A stretch of DNA of 64,000 nt from positions 149,054,699 through 149,118,698 of the forward strand of contig NC_092050.1 in the NCBI RefSeq assembly GCF_003086295.3, written 5' to 3'. The notes beneath the pieces were generated by a model. The model saw only the letters and a program-made list of their open reading frames with translations. It ran no database searches and had not been told where the DNA came from. The translations under genes and the position numbers were made by a program. Shown piece by piece: positions 33,475 through 44,768 of this stretch (position 1 is the stretch's first letter; each line of letters begins with the position of its first letter). This DNA is from Arachis hypogaea (taxonomy: Eukaryota > Streptophyta > Magnoliopsida > Fabales > Fabaceae).

Positions 33475-34843
33475 TCAATTAAAAAAATGAATTAGAACTC
33501 CTGATTATTTTTGTTACTTTAATGAAGTGTCAATAGTTTAATCTTCACTTTGAGTATAAAAGTTTTAAAATTTTAAGTCAGCTGTCTTTCTTAATTCTTA
33601 TCAAAGTGCTTACAAATTTATCAAAATGTTTACAAATTAATGAAAAATTAATCCTTATATTTAACCATAATTACCTTTTTGTCTTTGATGGTTTGTGTTG
33701 GTAAGCTGCCAACTTAAACTTAACCCAATTCTATGACTTTCAACTTTCAAGGATGTGATAGAAAAACTAACTTTGACTTTTTTTTTTTTTATTTGAGTAA
33801 AATTTTTCTAATGGCATATGAAATCACTGATACATACTCAGCTATTCGAAGAATTTAATTAGTCCTTAATTAGTTACTGAAAATATATGGAAACTACCTA
33901 AGATAGACTTATGAATACAATAAAAACTAAATGAGGCTTCATTTCAAAGTCCAAACTCATGGTTAAAGGACTATTAAATCTTTGCATATCTTATTAACAA
34001 AAAAAAGGAGCAAGCTAAGGATTAATTAAATTAAATTAAACTAAGACAAATTGGGCAATGTCATATGTGATAATAAATTCTTAATTGAAGGACACGCCTG
34101 CCAAGTCAAAACAAGAGATTTATATAAAATTGTATGCCAACCCCACCTTGTGATCACTATTCATATCTTAATATTTTTAAATTGAAGAATCAAATTGAGA
34201 CGCAAAACGTAGCCTAAGAAGAAACCAAGAAAACTGACACAAGAAAAGGGTTGCTACTAGGGACACAACCATATAAATATATAATAAGGTTTTTGATAAC
34301 CCCTTGCCAGTAATGTAATAATAGAGTTTTAAATCGCTACCTCAAAATTCGTATATAATTATTTCAAGTAAAAAATATAAAAAAACATTTCATAAAATCT
34401 TTTAATTAAATTTTATCAAATGTTTTATGAGTTTAGTTTTGATATTGTAATAATGTAAAAAATTTTCAGAACGATCATCTAATTAAATTTATTTAAATAA
34501 CTTTTAAATAGTGAATTTAAAAATTAGTTTTTTTTTTTTTTGATATTACAACACATTAAACCGAGAAATTTTCTCCCAAAAACATTTACAAATTATAATT
34601 TAAGGTACACATTAAAGATATTGGAAGAGAAAAAATTTCAAGCTTATTTAATACATTGGAAACTTGAGTAATATAATACTCTCTCATTATTAAATCCTTA
34701 ACCCTAATATAATAATGTCCATGTACACCACTACCAACATCACAAACTAATCCCATTTATAAATCTGTAAACTTTTTTCGCCCATCATTCCAATCATCAT
34801 CACTTGTATGTGTTGAAAGAATGCTTGAAGCATAGATAGAACC
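33475..34843. other. AT-rich region upstream of the ATL gene
   Basis: No gene or element was seen. It includes the promoter and leader of the RING gene; no single promoter motif can be assigned. Confidence 0.5.
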
Positions 34844-36166
34844 ATGAAGAATATTAATAATAATGATAATAATAAACATGGTTCTATTATTACCCTCTTA
34901 TTATTAGTTCTAATTTCAATGTTAATCCAGCATGTTAGAGCAACAAATGCTTCTTCTTCATCATCAGGAGATGCTGTGTCCAATTTCCAACCAAGCCTTG
35001 TTGTTGTGATAGGAATCCTTGGCCTAATGTTTTCACTAACATTTGTTCTTCTTGTTTTTGCCAAATTTTGCCAAAGAGGAGCACTTGTCCCTCTTCTCCA
35101 AACAGAGAATCAAGAAAACCAATTGTTATCAAGGTCTAGAAGATTCTCAGGAATTGATAAGAATGTTATTGAGTCATTACCCTTCTTCAGATTCTCATCC
35201 CTAAAAGGATCAAAGGAAGGTTTGGAGTGTTCTGTTTGCTTATCGAAATTCGAAGATGTCGAAATCCTTAGGCTCTTGCCAAAATGTAAGCATGCTTTTC
35301 ACATTGATTGCATTGATCACTGGCTTGAGAAACACGCAAGCTGCCCTCTTTGCAGGCACAAGGTGAATCCGGCCGACGAGTCGATTTTCGCCTATTCAAA
35401 CAGCTTAAGGAGGCTTGTTAACAATAATTCGGCCGCAGCCGAAGACTCCAACATGGAGCTCTTCGTCCAAAGAGAGGAGGAAGAAGAAGGAGGAGAAGCA
35501 GAGCGACGCGGCTCAACAAGATTTAGTATTGGAAGTATTAGTCTCCGGAGATTATTTTCGAAGGATGTTAAGGAAGAAGAGTTGCCTATACAGAACAGAA
35601 CCGATTGCGAAAACAAGGAGTACCATAAACACAAACACCGGATTACTATCTCCGATGTTGTGTTTAAGAATCGGTGGAGCAATGTTAGTTCTTCAGACAT
35701 AATGTTCTTGAACTCCGAGATGCTTAACGAGGTTTCGAGTTCCCGGTTCGACAACCAGAATGCAAATGATCAAGGAATCTTGATCCTCAAGGAAGAGATG
35801 GAGAGGAAGATTTCATTTGAGAGCAAAATTGGTGCAATAAACAAGATTAGTAACTCAAATTCAGATAAGGCTCCTTCTTCTTCTTCTTCTACTTCTATAA
35901 AGCATTTGATGAATGAACATAGTGAGAAAAGGTCAATGTCAGAAATCATAGGAGTTTCAAGATTTGGTGAAATAGGAATGATGATGAAACAACAAAACAG
36001 AGCATTTAATAAGGATTCTTCTTCTTTGATTGATGAGAACAATAACATGAAAGAAGAAAGGATGAGGCAGCTTTGGTTTCCAATTGCAAGAAGAACAGTT
36101 CAATGGTTTGTGAATAGAGAAACAAGGTCTCATCATAAGAATAATCAAAAGACATTAGATGTATAG
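34844..36166 (+). CDS. ATL-family RING-H2 E3 ubiquitin ligase (ATL42/43-like)
   Basis: A single-exon gene of 440 codons, as is usual for plant ATL ligases. A hydrophobic N-terminus (residues about 14-30) looks like a signal peptide or first membrane segment. A second hydrophobic segment spans about 49-75. A GLD-type motif (GIDKNVIESLPFF) lies near residue 104. The RING-H2 domain at about 128-170 shows CSVCLSKF, the proline-preceded LPKCKHAFHIDCIDHWL and CPLCRH, with all eight zinc ligands present. The Ser, Asn and Glu-rich C-terminal half is typical of this branch. It should be membrane-anchored and transfer ubiquitin from an E2 to unknown targets. ATL42/43 placement is from overall resemblance only. 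Confidence 0.93.
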   Translation: MKNINNNDNNKHGSIITLLLLVLISMLIQHVRATNASSSSSGDAVSNFQPSLVVVIGILGLMFSLTFVLLVFAKFCQRGALVPLLQTENQENQLLSRSRRFSGIDKNVIESLPFFRFSSLKGSKEGLECSVCLSKFEDVEILRLLPKCKHAFHIDCIDHWLEKHASCPLCRHKVNPADESIFAYSNSLRRLVNNNSAAAEDSNMELFVQREEEEEGGEAERRGSTRFSIGSISLRRLFSKDVKEEELPIQNRTDCENKEYHKHKHRITISDVVFKNRWSNVSSSDIMFLNSEMLNEVSSSRFDNQNANDQGILILKEEMERKISFESKIGAINKISNSNSDKAPSSSSSTSIKHLMNEHSEKRSMSEIIGVSRFGEIGMMMKQQNRAFNKDSSSLIDENNNMKEERMRQLWFPIARRTVQWFVNRETRSHHKNNQKTLDV

Positions 36167-37250
36167 TTTTTTTTAGTACAGATTCAAATATAGTTTGGTT
36201 TCATATTTTCAATCTTTTGATTTCATCAATACTTTCATGTAGATTTTGTTGGAAAGTATATAGTTAGGTTAATTAGCATAGCAGGTAAACCTTAATCTCT
36301 TGTTTGTTTGTTTTTTTTTTTTTTTAATGGTAATTTTTTAATTCTTGTTTGTGAGGATTTGCTTAACAAGTTTGTTACTCTTTTCTTCCTATAATAGAAA
36401 TTGAATTAGGTCACTCATGGTATGAATAATAAAAAAAAATATTGTGGATTAAAATCGGATTTGTTCTCTTAATTAAGCAATATATATGTGAAAATGTTTT
36501 ATTCATATTCAATTATATATTATTACATTAATAAGCTGATAACATGAGACTAATACTAGATAACTAACTTTTTCTTAACTTATACTAGCTAATTTTAAAA
36601 ATTTATTTTATTTATCTTAAATTCTATATCCTAAATCATAAATATTTATTCTTAAATTTTAAATTATAAATTTAAATTCTAAAATTGACTAATATTCACT
36701 AATTAAAAGTTGATTCTCTATATTTTTTCAAAAGTATAATCTATATTAATTAAACTCTTTTATTTATTTATTTATTATTCACCAAGCAACAATGAAATTT
36801 ATGTTGATTTAAAAGAAGACAGCTTCATGCTGCTTTGGTGAACAATATTATATATATGTGCGTGTGAACTATTTAATTAGAATAACAAACTTAAAGATAG
36901 TTTATTATACATTGTCCATAGTCTTTTTGCTTAGCGTAATATCTTTACAACTAAATATAGGCAACAAGTAAATGAATGCCACCTGGTTTTAAATTGATGA
37001 GCATGTTCTTTTTTATTTCTTTATTTCTCCTATTAATTTTCTTTTTTCACGAAGCAACCAGCAAACGGTATTATATTGGATCAATCCCAAAAGATCAAGA
37101 AATAAATCTCATTCTTTGATTAAATTAGAATAATACTACCAGTAAGTATTATTATTTTTTGTTCATATTTAATTAATAATAATTTATATTTAAATTTATA
37201 AATATTTTATACATAATAAATATATAATTTATATCTATATAAATTAATAC

Positions 37251-37289
<39 letters not shown>

Positions 37290-37954
37290 TAATAAAATTT
37301 ATTTATTAAAAATAATTTAATATTTATACTGACTAAATAATAATCAAAACTACTAAAAATTATTAACTTTGGAGAGTTTCTCTTCCTATAATCCTATTAG
37401 TAACTTACTGACACTTTTTTATTTAAAAAAAATAAATTAATCTTCAAAAGATTTAAATTGGACATTCAATATTTTTATACACTAAAAAACGATTACTGAA
37501 ATAATTTTTTTTTTGTTGCTCACAGTATTTTTTAGCCCAAATTAAAAACTAATTCGTCACGGATTGAAGCTCCATTTAAGAGTCTGGCCAATAAATTACA
37601 TTGAAATAATTATTTTAGTAAAGTATTACGTATTTACAATTAATTATTAAAAAATATTTAATATTATTATCGGTAAACACTAATGTTAGTAATTATGAAA
37701 GAATGTGTTCAAATATATTCCAAATACAATAAAATTAGGTGTACAAATATTTTTTTTAAATCAAGTTTTTAATTAAATTATCATGTTCTTTTTGTCTTTC
37801 GTACATATGCTTATGCTGGTTCTCCTTTTTCTTTGAGGCCACCACTGTTTTCTTATCATTATTTATTTTTTTTTAATTTTTTTTGTTATTATCATTATTA
37901 TCGTTATCTTTGTCGTCTTTATCTTTTTCTTTTTATATATGTTCAAAAAATTAG
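36167..37954. other. 3' flank of the ATL gene and AT-rich spacer
   Basis: The 3' UTR probably covers the first 200-300 bases. A TA dinucleotide microsatellite of about 15 repeats lies near 37257-37287. Nothing else was recognised. Confidence 0.6.
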
Positions 37955-38174
37955 AATATAAAAATTTTAATGTACATTACATAAATTTTGGTGTACAGTA
38001 CAAAATTCTTTTAACATGCATTACAAAATTTTTTTAAAGAACTATATGCTCAGAACATTGACACTCAACAAATAAAATACACACAATACAAAAATTTTAG
38101 TACATAGCACATAAATTTTAGTAAATAATACAAAAATTTTAATACCCAACATAAATTTTTGAAGAACCATATAT
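37955..38174. repeat. Degenerate short repeats flanking the split MITE, left part
   Basis: Variants of CATAAATTTTGGTGTA and ACAAAAATTTTAGTACA recur every 20-30 bp. The same motif resumes on the right side at about 44055-44260, showing that the MITE and the gypsy element inserted into a pre-existing repeat tract. Confidence 0.6.
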
Positions 38175-38285
38175 CTAAAACATGAGAAATGTTAGGGGGC
38201 CAGCAACTTTTGTGATTTGTAGCCATCAAATAGCCATCAATGATGATTTTAATGGTGTGAGATTGGTGTGAGATTTCATCCAATG

Positions 38286-38833
38286 TGTCACGGCCTTGGA
38301 CACACTCCAACGCTACCGTGCCGGCACTCGGACTTACTCAACCTCTTGAGCTAAGACCAAGTCAGCCTAACCCTCAATACTTAGCAAGAAAGCTAAGAAC
38401 ACAAGAGAACACAAGAGAAAGGAAGCTTTGGTGAAAGAACACTTTATTGCTCAAGTGTGGTTACAAATGATTCACACACCCAAACTCTAACTCTCATCCC
38501 TATTTATAGCCATCCACCTCCTCAATGGATGGTTAGGATTAAATCTAATCAACGGTCCAGATTAATCATCCAGAACCTTCTTTACAAATATCTATCCTAC
38601 CACAACTCTCTAAATGTTTCTAGATTATTCCATATCACTCTTTATACTTCTATATACATCTACACTCTTCTAGAATACTCTATGACCTTCCAGAGTCTTC
38701 TAGAACCTTCTAGGGTATTCCGGGACCTTCTAGGACATTCTAGAACGTTCCGGAACCATCTAGAGTATTCTCAAACACTCCAGAAAACTATACAAACACT
38801 GTTAAATCTAACCTTCTAAAATTTTCCGTGACA
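38286..38833 (-). repeat. 3' LTR of the chromovirus
   Basis: 548 bp. A TATAAATA (minus) lies at 38508-38501. It contains the same 10-bp array as the other LTR (38606-38785). It could drive transcription leftward, out of the element. Confidence 0.97.
38606..38785 (-). promoter_or_regulatory. Heat-shock-element array in the 3' LTR
   Basis: A copy of the array at 43741-43920, offset by 5135 bp. Confidence 0.8.
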
Positions 38834-38847
38834 TTCTCCCCCACCTA
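38834..38847 (-). other. Polypurine tract overlapping the ORF end
   Basis: On the minus strand TAGGTGGGGGAGAA precedes the 3' LTR. The TAG stop of gag-pol is the first triplet of this stretch, so coding and priming sequences touch. Confidence 0.9.
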
Positions 38848-41800
38848 ATGCGCAGACGTCCTCGTCGCGTTCTGTTCATGATAGCGCTCTAGGTGTTCTT
38901 GGAATTGCCACAGATCTTCGCGAGTTTCCCAGCTAGCTTCAGTTATCGGGAGCCCTTTCCACTTGATCAAGTATTGGATACTTGGTGGTACTCCTCTTCG
39001 TCGCACGACGCGATTAGCTAGGATCTCTTCGATTTCTTTGTCAAAAGATCTAATCACCACAGGCGGAGCACGACTCGAGTTACCTCTACTCGGTTCGTCT
39101 TGGTCCTCATGATATGGTTTAAGCATACTCACATGGAAGACCGGGTGGATCTTCATAGAGGGAGGGAGTTGTACTTTATAAGCAACCTCCCCAACACGTC
39201 CAATGATCTCAAATGGTCCTTCGTATTTGCGGATTAAACCCTTATGAACCTTGCGAAAGGCTTTGAATTGTTGTGGAAGAAGTTTGATCATTACCTTGTC
39301 TCCCACTTGATAGCTTGCATGCCTCCTCTTCTTATCTGCCCATTTCTTCATCCTCTTGGCAGCTTTGTCGAGGTAAGAACGAGTGACATCTGCTTGTTCT
39401 TCCCATGACTTAATCATATGATAAGCTCCAGGGCTCTTTCCTGAGTAAGAGGAAGAAAGAGAGTGAGGCGTAAGCGGCTGTTGTCCAGTCACAATCTCGA
39501 ACGGACTCTTCCCTGTAGACTCACTCCTTTGCAAATTGTATGAGAACTGAGCAATGTCGAGGAGTTTTGTCCAATCCTTCTGATTAGCGCTCACAAAATG
39601 CCTTAAGTAACACTCGAGTAAGGCATTCACTCTCTCAGTCTGCCCATCGGTTTGAGGATGGAAGCTTGTTGAGAAATGAAGCTCCGACCCAAGGAGTTTG
39701 AACAACTCTGTCCATAGTCGTCCTGTGAAGCGTGGATCTCGATCACTAATGATGCTCTTAGGCAATCCCCAGTACTTCACCACATTCTTGAAGAATAGTC
39801 GTGCTGCTTCCTCTGCAGTGCAGTCAGTAGGGGCAGGTATAAAGGTAGCATACTTCGAAAATCGATCCACTACCACGAGAATAGATCCAAACCCCTCGGT
39901 CTTCGGTAAGGCAGAGATGAAATCTAGAGAGACACTTTCCCACGGTCGCTCTGATGGAGGCAGAGGTTCCAACAACCCACTTGGTGTCTTGTTTTCAATC
40001 TTATCTTGTTGGCACACAAGACAAGTCTTCACATAGCTCTCCACTTCATCTCTCATTTGAGGCCAATAATAAGAAGATTCAATGAGTGCTAAGGTCCTTC
40101 GCTGACCTTGGTGACCAGCCCACTTGGTGTCGTGGCATTCTCTTACCAACTTCCTTCTCAGATTGTCCCATTTAGGAACGTATAGTCTTCTCCCTTTTGT
40201 GTAGAGAAGGTCGTTTTCTAACCAAAATCTTTTGGTCTTACCTTCTCTAGCCAACTCCACCAACTTCTTGGCTAATGGATCGTGATGCAACCCTTCCTTG
40301 ATGATATGCATAATATCTCCTTCCACCATAGAAATGGCCGCTAACTCAGCCTTGCGACTCAGCGCATCTGCTACGACATTAGTCTTGCCTGACTTGTATT
40401 CGAATTCGAAATCAAACTCAGCCAAGAAGTCTTGCCACCTAGCTTGTTTGGGGCTTAACTTCTTTTGAGTTTGGAAGTAGCTTGTAGCCACATTGTCTGT
40501 CTTGACGATGAAGTGTGAACCAAGCAAGTAGTGACGCCAAGTTCTTAGACAATGCACCACTGCGGTCATCTCCTTCTCTTGGACAGTGTATCGCCTCTCT
40601 GTATCATTCAACTTGCGACTCTCAAAGGCAATAGGATGTCCTTCTTGCATCAGAACTCCTCCAATAGCGTAGTCAGAAGCATCAGTGTGGACTTCAAATA
40701 CCTTTGAGTAGTCGGGTAGTGCTAGTACTGGTCCTTCTGTGATAGCAGCCTTCAACTCATCAAAGGCCTTTTGACACTCCTTTGACCATTCCCAAGAGTG
40801 ATTCTTCTTGAGAAGATCAGTTAATGGTGTAGCCTTAGCGGAGTATCCCTTGATAAACCTCCGATAGTAATTAGCCAACCCAAGGAATGACCTCAATTCA
40901 GATACCTTGTTTGGCAGCTCCCACTCTTTGATAGCCTTCACCTTTCCTTGATCCATGCAGAGAGTTCCACCTTTAATGATGTGTCCCAAGAAGTGGACTT
41001 CGTCCCTTGCAAAGGAACATTTTTCCTTCTTCACATATAGGTTATTCTCTCGCAAGATCTTGAACACGGTTCGTAAGTGTTCTACATGTTCCTCCAAAGT
41101 ATTGCTATAGACAACAATGTCATCCAAGTAGACCACTACAAACCGATCAAGGTAAGGTCGAAAGATCTCATTCATCAAGGTACAGAAGGTCGCAGGAGCG
41201 TTGGTCAAGCCAAAAGGCATCACCAACCACTCATACGATCCATACCTCGTGACACACGTGGTCTTAGGCTCATCACCATCGGCAATTCTCACTTGGTGAT
41301 ATCCTGACCTCAAATCTAGCTTTGAGAACCACTTGGCTCTACCAAGTTGATCAAACAAATCGGCTATCAAAGGAATGGGGTATTTGTTCTTGATGGTTAC
41401 CTTGTTAAGTGCTCGATAGTCGATGCATAGCCTCAATGAACCATCATGCTTCTTTTGGAATAAGACTGGTGCGCCATAAGGTGCCTTCGATGGACGGATG
41501 AACCCAGCATCTAGCAAATCCTTGAGTTGCTTCTTCAACTCCTCAAGTTCTGGCGGTGCCATCCTATAAGGTGTTGAGGCGGGCGGCGTTGCTCCTGACT
41601 CCAATTCAATCTTGTGGTCCACCTTCCTCCTAGGGGGTAGTTGTTTTGGCAACTCGGGAGGCATCACATCCTTATTTTCTTCAAGGACTTCCTTGATTTT
41701 GGGAGGGACGTCTTCTCTTTCAGATGTTGACTCCTCTTGTAATAGAGCCAAATATGTAATCTCTCCCTTCTTGAACCCTTTCTTGAGTTGCATAGCAGAG

Positions 41801-43377
41801 AGTATCGGTGGTCCTCCAACTTTAGAGACTGTAGGGACCATGCATGGAGACCCTTTCTCCATGACACATACTACGTCGTAGTATGGCATAGGTATTATAT
41901 TTGCCTTCCTTTGCAAATCGAGCCCGATGACTATTTTAAAATCATCCATGGGTGCTACTGAGAAATCCACAAGGCCCTTCCAAGAACCAAGAGTCATCTC
42001 AACCCCTTTTGCTACTCCCTTAAGGGGTTCACCCTTGGTATTCACGGGTTTGAACCAGCCATTCTTTTCGGTGATCTTCAACCCAAGCCTCTTTGCTTCA
42101 TCAGGCGTGATGAAGTTGTGTGTAGCACCAGTGTCGATCATAGCCATGACAGGCTTTTCATTGATAAAGGCTTTGACATACATCAAGCCTTTCTTTTCTG
42201 CAGTACTTGCCTCTTTGGTCTTCACAGCATTTATGTGTTGGATAGATCCAACACACTCAGTTACTTGAGTTTGAGCTTCTCGTTCCTCAGCAATAGATGC
42301 CAAAGTCCCTAGCTTGGGACAATCCTTCATTTGGTGCGGTCCCTTGCACACGAAGCATCCTCCTTTGGGCACGAAAGCCTTCTTTTTTTCTTCGTACTCT
42401 TTCTTTGAAGAATATTTTCCTTCCTTCTTGGTTGAGAAGCTCTTTCCCTTGTCTCCCCCACCTTTAGCAGAACTAGGCTTGGAGGAAGACTTAGGTTTAG
42501 AGTCTCCCCTATGATACTCAGTGAGTGATTCGGCCACCACGATGGCCTCATCGACATCCTTAACATTCCTTCTTTGTAGTTCTTGCTTTGCCCAAGGTTG
42601 GAGTCCATCAATGAAGAAGAACAATGCATCCTCTGATGCTAAGTTGGGGATTTGAAGCGTGAGAGTAGTAAACTCCTTTACGTAGTCGCTAATCGTACTC
42701 TTGTGCTTCAACTCCCTCAACTTCTTCCTTGCTTCATAAACCACATTCTCAGGGAAGAATTGTCTTTTCAATTCCCTTTTGAAATCTTCCCATGTGGCTA
42801 TGTTGCAAGTTCCCTTTTCCATATCTACGCACTTTCTCCTCCACCACAAAGTAGCATTATCAGAAAGGTAGAGAGCTGCAGTGCGTACCTTTATTGCTTC
42901 TTCGACCACCCCTTGGCCTTCGAAGTACCTCTCCATTTGCCATAGGAAGTTCTCCACCTCGCGAGCGTCCCTTACGCCCTTGAACTCCTTTGGCTTGGGG
43001 AGATCAATCTTTGTCGTCTCCCTTATAATGGTTGGTCGAGATTTCGCCTCCTCGAACCAAACTCGAACTTCCTCAAATAGCTTTAAGGAATTCTCAAGCT
43101 TCTCTTCAATTTGGAGCATGCTTTCTTTGAAAGCATCTAGTTCTCCTAATACGTGAGCCTCGAGGGTCTCCTTATCATGTTCTATCCTTTGGAAGCGCTC
43201 ATCCATAGAGGATAGAACATTTTCCAACATAGAAACTCTTTCTTCTAAGAAGTTAGAGTCCTTACCTCTAGGCTCACTTGAAGAACGGACCTTCTTGCCT
43301 CCCCATTGAGAAAGAATAGTATCCCTTCCCCTTTGAGACTCAACATGCTCCATGGTGATACTAGAAGCCATTCCCAC
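38845..43377 (-). CDS. Chromovirus gag-pol polyprotein, intact
   Basis: 1510 codons without interruption. Coiled-coil N-terminus; retrotransposon gag domain (about 110-300); zinc knuckle [13 protein letters not shown] (about 340); aspartic protease [10 protein letters not shown] (about 412); reverse transcriptase with YLDDIVVYS (about 749); RNase H starting [12 protein letters not shown] (about 894). Integrase follows with an HHCC finger (about 1082-1122) and D, D, E residues in SLDFIS, ISDRDP and TERVNA (about 1150, 1210, 1249). A chromodomain of about 50 residues lies near the C-terminus ([15 protein letters not shown]). All catalytic residues I can check are present. ATGs at 43377 and 43371 are both possible starts, 24-30 bp after the primer-binding site. 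The chromodomain usually steers integration to marked chromatin. Confidence 0.97.
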   Translation of the reverse strand: MGMASSITMEHVESQRGRDTILSQWGGKKVRSSSEPRGKDSNFLEERVSMLENVLSSMDERFQRIEHDKETLEAHVLGELDAFKESMLQIEEKLENSLKLFEEVRVWFEEAKSRPTIIRETTKIDLPKPKEFKGVRDAREVENFLWQMERYFEGQGVVEEAIKVRTAALYLSDNATLWWRRKCVDMEKGTCNIATWEDFKRELKRQFFPENVVYEARKKLRELKHKSTISDYVKEFTTLTLQIPNLASEDALFFFIDGLQPWAKQELQRRNVKDVDEAIVVAESLTEYHRGDSKPKSSSKPSSAKGGGDKGKSFSTKKEGKYSSKKEYEEKKKAFVPKGGCFVCKGPHQMKDCPKLGTLASIAEEREAQTQVTECVGSIQHINAVKTKEASTAEKKGLMYVKAFINEKPVMAMIDTGATHNFITPDEAKRLGLKITEKNGWFKPVNTKGEPLKGVAKGVEMTLGSWKGLVDFSVAPMDDFKIVIGLDLQRKANIIPMPYYDVVCVMEKGSPCMVPTVSKVGGPPILSAMQLKKGFKKGEITYLALLQEESTSEREDVPPKIKEVLEENKDVMPPELPKQLPPRRKVDHKIELESGATPPASTPYRMAPPELEELKKQLKDLLDAGFIRPSKAPYGAPVLFQKKHDGSLRLCIDYRALNKVTIKNKYPIPLIADLFDQLGRAKWFSKLDLRSGYHQVRIADGDEPKTTCVTRYGSYEWLVMPFGLTNAPATFCTLMNEIFRPYLDRFVVVYLDDIVVYSNTLEEHVEHLRTVFKILRENNLYVKKEKCSFARDEVHFLGHIIKGGTLCMDQGKVKAIKEWELPNKVSELRSFLGLANYYRRFIKGYSAKATPLTDLLKKNHSWEWSKECQKAFDELKAAITEGPVLALPDYSKVFEVHTDASDYAIGGVLMQEGHPIAFESRKLNDTERRYTVQEKEMTAVVHCLRTWRHYLLGSHFIVKTDNVATSYFQTQKKLSPKQARWQDFLAEFDFEFEYKSGKTNVVADALSRKAELAAISMVEGDIMHIIKEGLHHDPLAKKLVELAREGKTKRFWLENDLLYTKGRRLYVPKWDNLRRKLVRECHDTKWAGHQGQRRTLALIESSYYWPQMRDEVESYVKTCLVCQQDKIENKTPSGLLEPLPPSERPWESVSLDFISALPKTEGFGSILVVVDRFSKYATFIPAPTDCTAEEAARLFFKNVVKYWGLPKSIISDRDPRFTGRLWTELFKLLGSELHFSTSFHPQTDGQTERVNALLECYLRHFVSANQKDWTKLLDIAQFSYNLQRSESTGKSPFEIVTGQQPLTPHSLSSSYSGKSPGAYHMIKSWEEQADVTRSYLDKAAKRMKKWADKKRRHASYQVGDKVMIKLLPQQFKAFRKVHKGLIRKYEGPFEIIGRVGEVAYKVQLPPSMKIHPVFHVSMLKPYHEDQDEPSRGNSSRAPPVVIRSFDKEIEEILANRVVRRRGVPPSIQYLIKWKGLPITEASWETREDLWQFQEHLERYHEQNATRTSAH

Positions 43378-43405
43378 AAGCGACTTGTGCTCCCTCTCGA
43401 ACCTT

Positions 43406-43417
43406 GCTCTGATACCA
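43406..43417 (-). other. Primer-binding site, initiator tRNA-Met type
   Basis: On the minus strand TGGTATCAGAGC begins three bases after the 5' LTR. Confidence 0.95.
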
Positions 43418-43635
43418 AATTGTCACGGCCTTGGACACACTCCAACGCTACCGTGCCGGCACTCGAACTTACTCAACCTCTTGAGCTAAGACCAAGTCAG
43501 CCTAACCCTCAATACTTAGCAAGAAAGCTAAGAACACAAGAGAACACAAGAGAAAGGAAGCTTTGGTGAAAGAACACTTTATTGCTCAAGTGTGGTTACA
43601 AATGATTCACACACCCAAACTCTAACTCTCATCCC

Positions 43636-43643
43636 TATTTATA
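43636..43643 (-). promoter_or_regulatory. TATA box of the chromovirus
   Basis: Minus strand GGCTATAAATAGGG context. It lies about 98 bp downstream of the heat-shock array and about 53 bp upstream of an AATAAA signal. Confidence 0.8.
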
Positions 43644-43740
43644 GCCATCCACCTCCTCAATGGATGGTTAGGATTAAATCTAATCAACGGTCCAGATTAA
43701 TCATTCAGAACCTTCTTTACAAATATCTATCCTACCACAA

Positions 43741-43920
43741 CTCTCTAAATGTTTCTAGATTATTCCATATCACTCTTTATACTTCTATATACATCTACAC
43801 TCTTCTAGAATACTCTATGACCTTCCAGAGTCTTCTAGAACCTTCTAGGGTATTCCGGGACCTTCTAGGACATTCTAGAACGTTCCGGAACCATCTAGAG
43901 TATTCTCAAACACTCCAGAA
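43741..43920 (-). promoter_or_regulatory. Eighteen-unit, 10-bp phased heat-shock-element array
   Basis: Every 10 bp the sequence repeats a variant of NNTTCTAGAA. Heat-shock factors bind alternating nGAAn and nTTCn pentamers, so each unit is one TTCnnGAA half-turn pair. The best run is TTCTAGAACGTTCCGGAA at 43873-43890, four perfect modules. TTCTAGAACCTTC at 43833-43845 has three, and TTCTAGAA also occurs at 43803-43810. Outer units (43741-43800) are weaker. Unit spacing equals about one helical turn. Confidence 0.8.
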
Positions 43921-44050
43921 AACTATACAAACACTGTTAAATCTAACCTTCTAAAATTTTCCGTGACAAATGACTCACTTTTCTTTGCTGGTTACATGCT
44001 GGCCAGAATTTAACAAAGTTTCTGACCCCCTAGACTTTCTCCTAAAATAT

Positions 44051-44401
44051 TAGCATCTAACCAACAAAATACACACATCACATAAATTTTGGTGCATAGA
44101 AATCTTGGTGCATAACACAAAAATTTTGGTGTGCAATAATACACACAATTTTAAAGAACTACATATTCAAAACATTTATATACATTTTTGTGTATATATC
44201 AATAAATTTTTGTGCTCTCCAATAATGCGTACATTTTATTTTTGAACAAGATGTCTAAAATGAGCACAATAATTATGTGTGCATTGAACTTACCACATTT
44301 ATATACATCATTAGATTTTATTAAATAAAAATTAAAGGCTTATATAATAAAAGAGCATTGATAGACTCTAATAGATACATAATATCTTAGTACATAAATA
44401 A
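44051..44401. other. Right part of the degenerate ATTTTGGTG repeats and AT-rich spacer
   Basis: It continues the short repeats seen at 37955-38174. No gene was seen. Confidence 0.6.
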
Positions 44402-44682
44402 GAGTAAACACCCAAATCGGTCCCTGTCTATTGCAAATTAGGACAAAGGCGACCCCTCACAAAAAAAAATCACCCACGCCAGTCCCTATCCGTGCATAAT
44501 ATAACTCATTGCGCCCCTTCCCTTGTATTCCCCGTCCATAGTTGACAGAACAATCTGATCTGGCAGTTACCGATATTGATCTGGAAATTAGTTCAGAGTT
44601 AAGTGCCAATGTAGATTAGGAAAAATGGATAGGGGTTGATTTGTCCCTCAAACGGCGTCGTTTTTGGGTTAAAGAGGGAGGA
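44402..44682 (+). repeat. Left terminal inverted repeat of the MULE
   Basis: About 280 bp, inverted relative to 48371-48661, with small indels. Confidence 0.85.
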
Positions 44683-44768
44683 AACCTTAACTTCGATGGT
44701 CCTCTGGTTCCCCAATCTCTCCACAGTAGCTCGTACTCCAAACAACAATAACAAAACCCTAGAGCACC

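Larger units (their letters stand above)
38286..43968 (-). mobile_element. Intact Ty3/gypsy chromovirus with heat-shock-element array in its LTRs
   Basis: 5683 bp. LTRs of 548 bp (38286-38833, 43421-43968) begin TGTCACGG and end CCGTGACA, differ at two bases by eye, and are flanked by AATG on both sides. It has an initiator-Met primer-binding site, one uninterrupted gag-pol frame ending in a chromodomain, and a polypurine tract overlapping the end of the ORF. The compact size and C-terminal chromodomain fit the small plant chromoviruses (Reina- or Galadriel-like); the clade was not tested. Nothing visible prevents autonomy. Confidence 0.97.
43421..43968 (-). repeat. 5' LTR of the chromovirus (promoter LTR)
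   Basis: 548 bp with a perfect 8-base terminal inverted repeat. On the element strand the order is U3 with the heat-shock array (43920-43741), TATAAATA (43643-43636), then AATAAA (43583-43578), a sensible U3-R arrangement. Confidence 0.97.
38175..44050. mobile_element. Mutator-type MITE split by a gypsy insertion
   Basis: The left half is 38184-38285 and the right half 43969-44041. The termini are inverted repeats: GAGAAATGTTAGGGGG on the left and GAGAAAGTCTAGGGGG on the right read on the minus strand. Nine-base duplications CTAAAACAT (38175-38183) and CTAAAATAT (44042-44050) differ at one base, which fits Mutator-type insertion. It resembles MITEs I recall as abundant in peanut. Confidence 0.8.

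Noticed and set aside
35392..36048. Several antisense ORFs of 60-120 codons within the RING gene.
   Set aside because: They are shadows of the GC-richer coding exon; none has a domain.
37257..37287. The TA repeat as a possible functional element.
   Set aside because: A plain dinucleotide microsatellite, common in plant intergenic DNA.
38457..38819. A 120-codon plus-strand ORF found identically again at 43592-43954.
   Set aside because: Both lie entirely inside the two chromovirus LTRs, antisense to its transcription, and encode the 10-bp array as Ser/Leu/Thr repeats. They are duplicates because LTRs are duplicates, not because they are genes.
43741..43920. A regularly spaced repeat array that could suggest a CRISPR-like or satellite structure.
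   Set aside because: The unit is 10 bp without spacers, it is within a retrotransposon promoter region, and the host is a plant.
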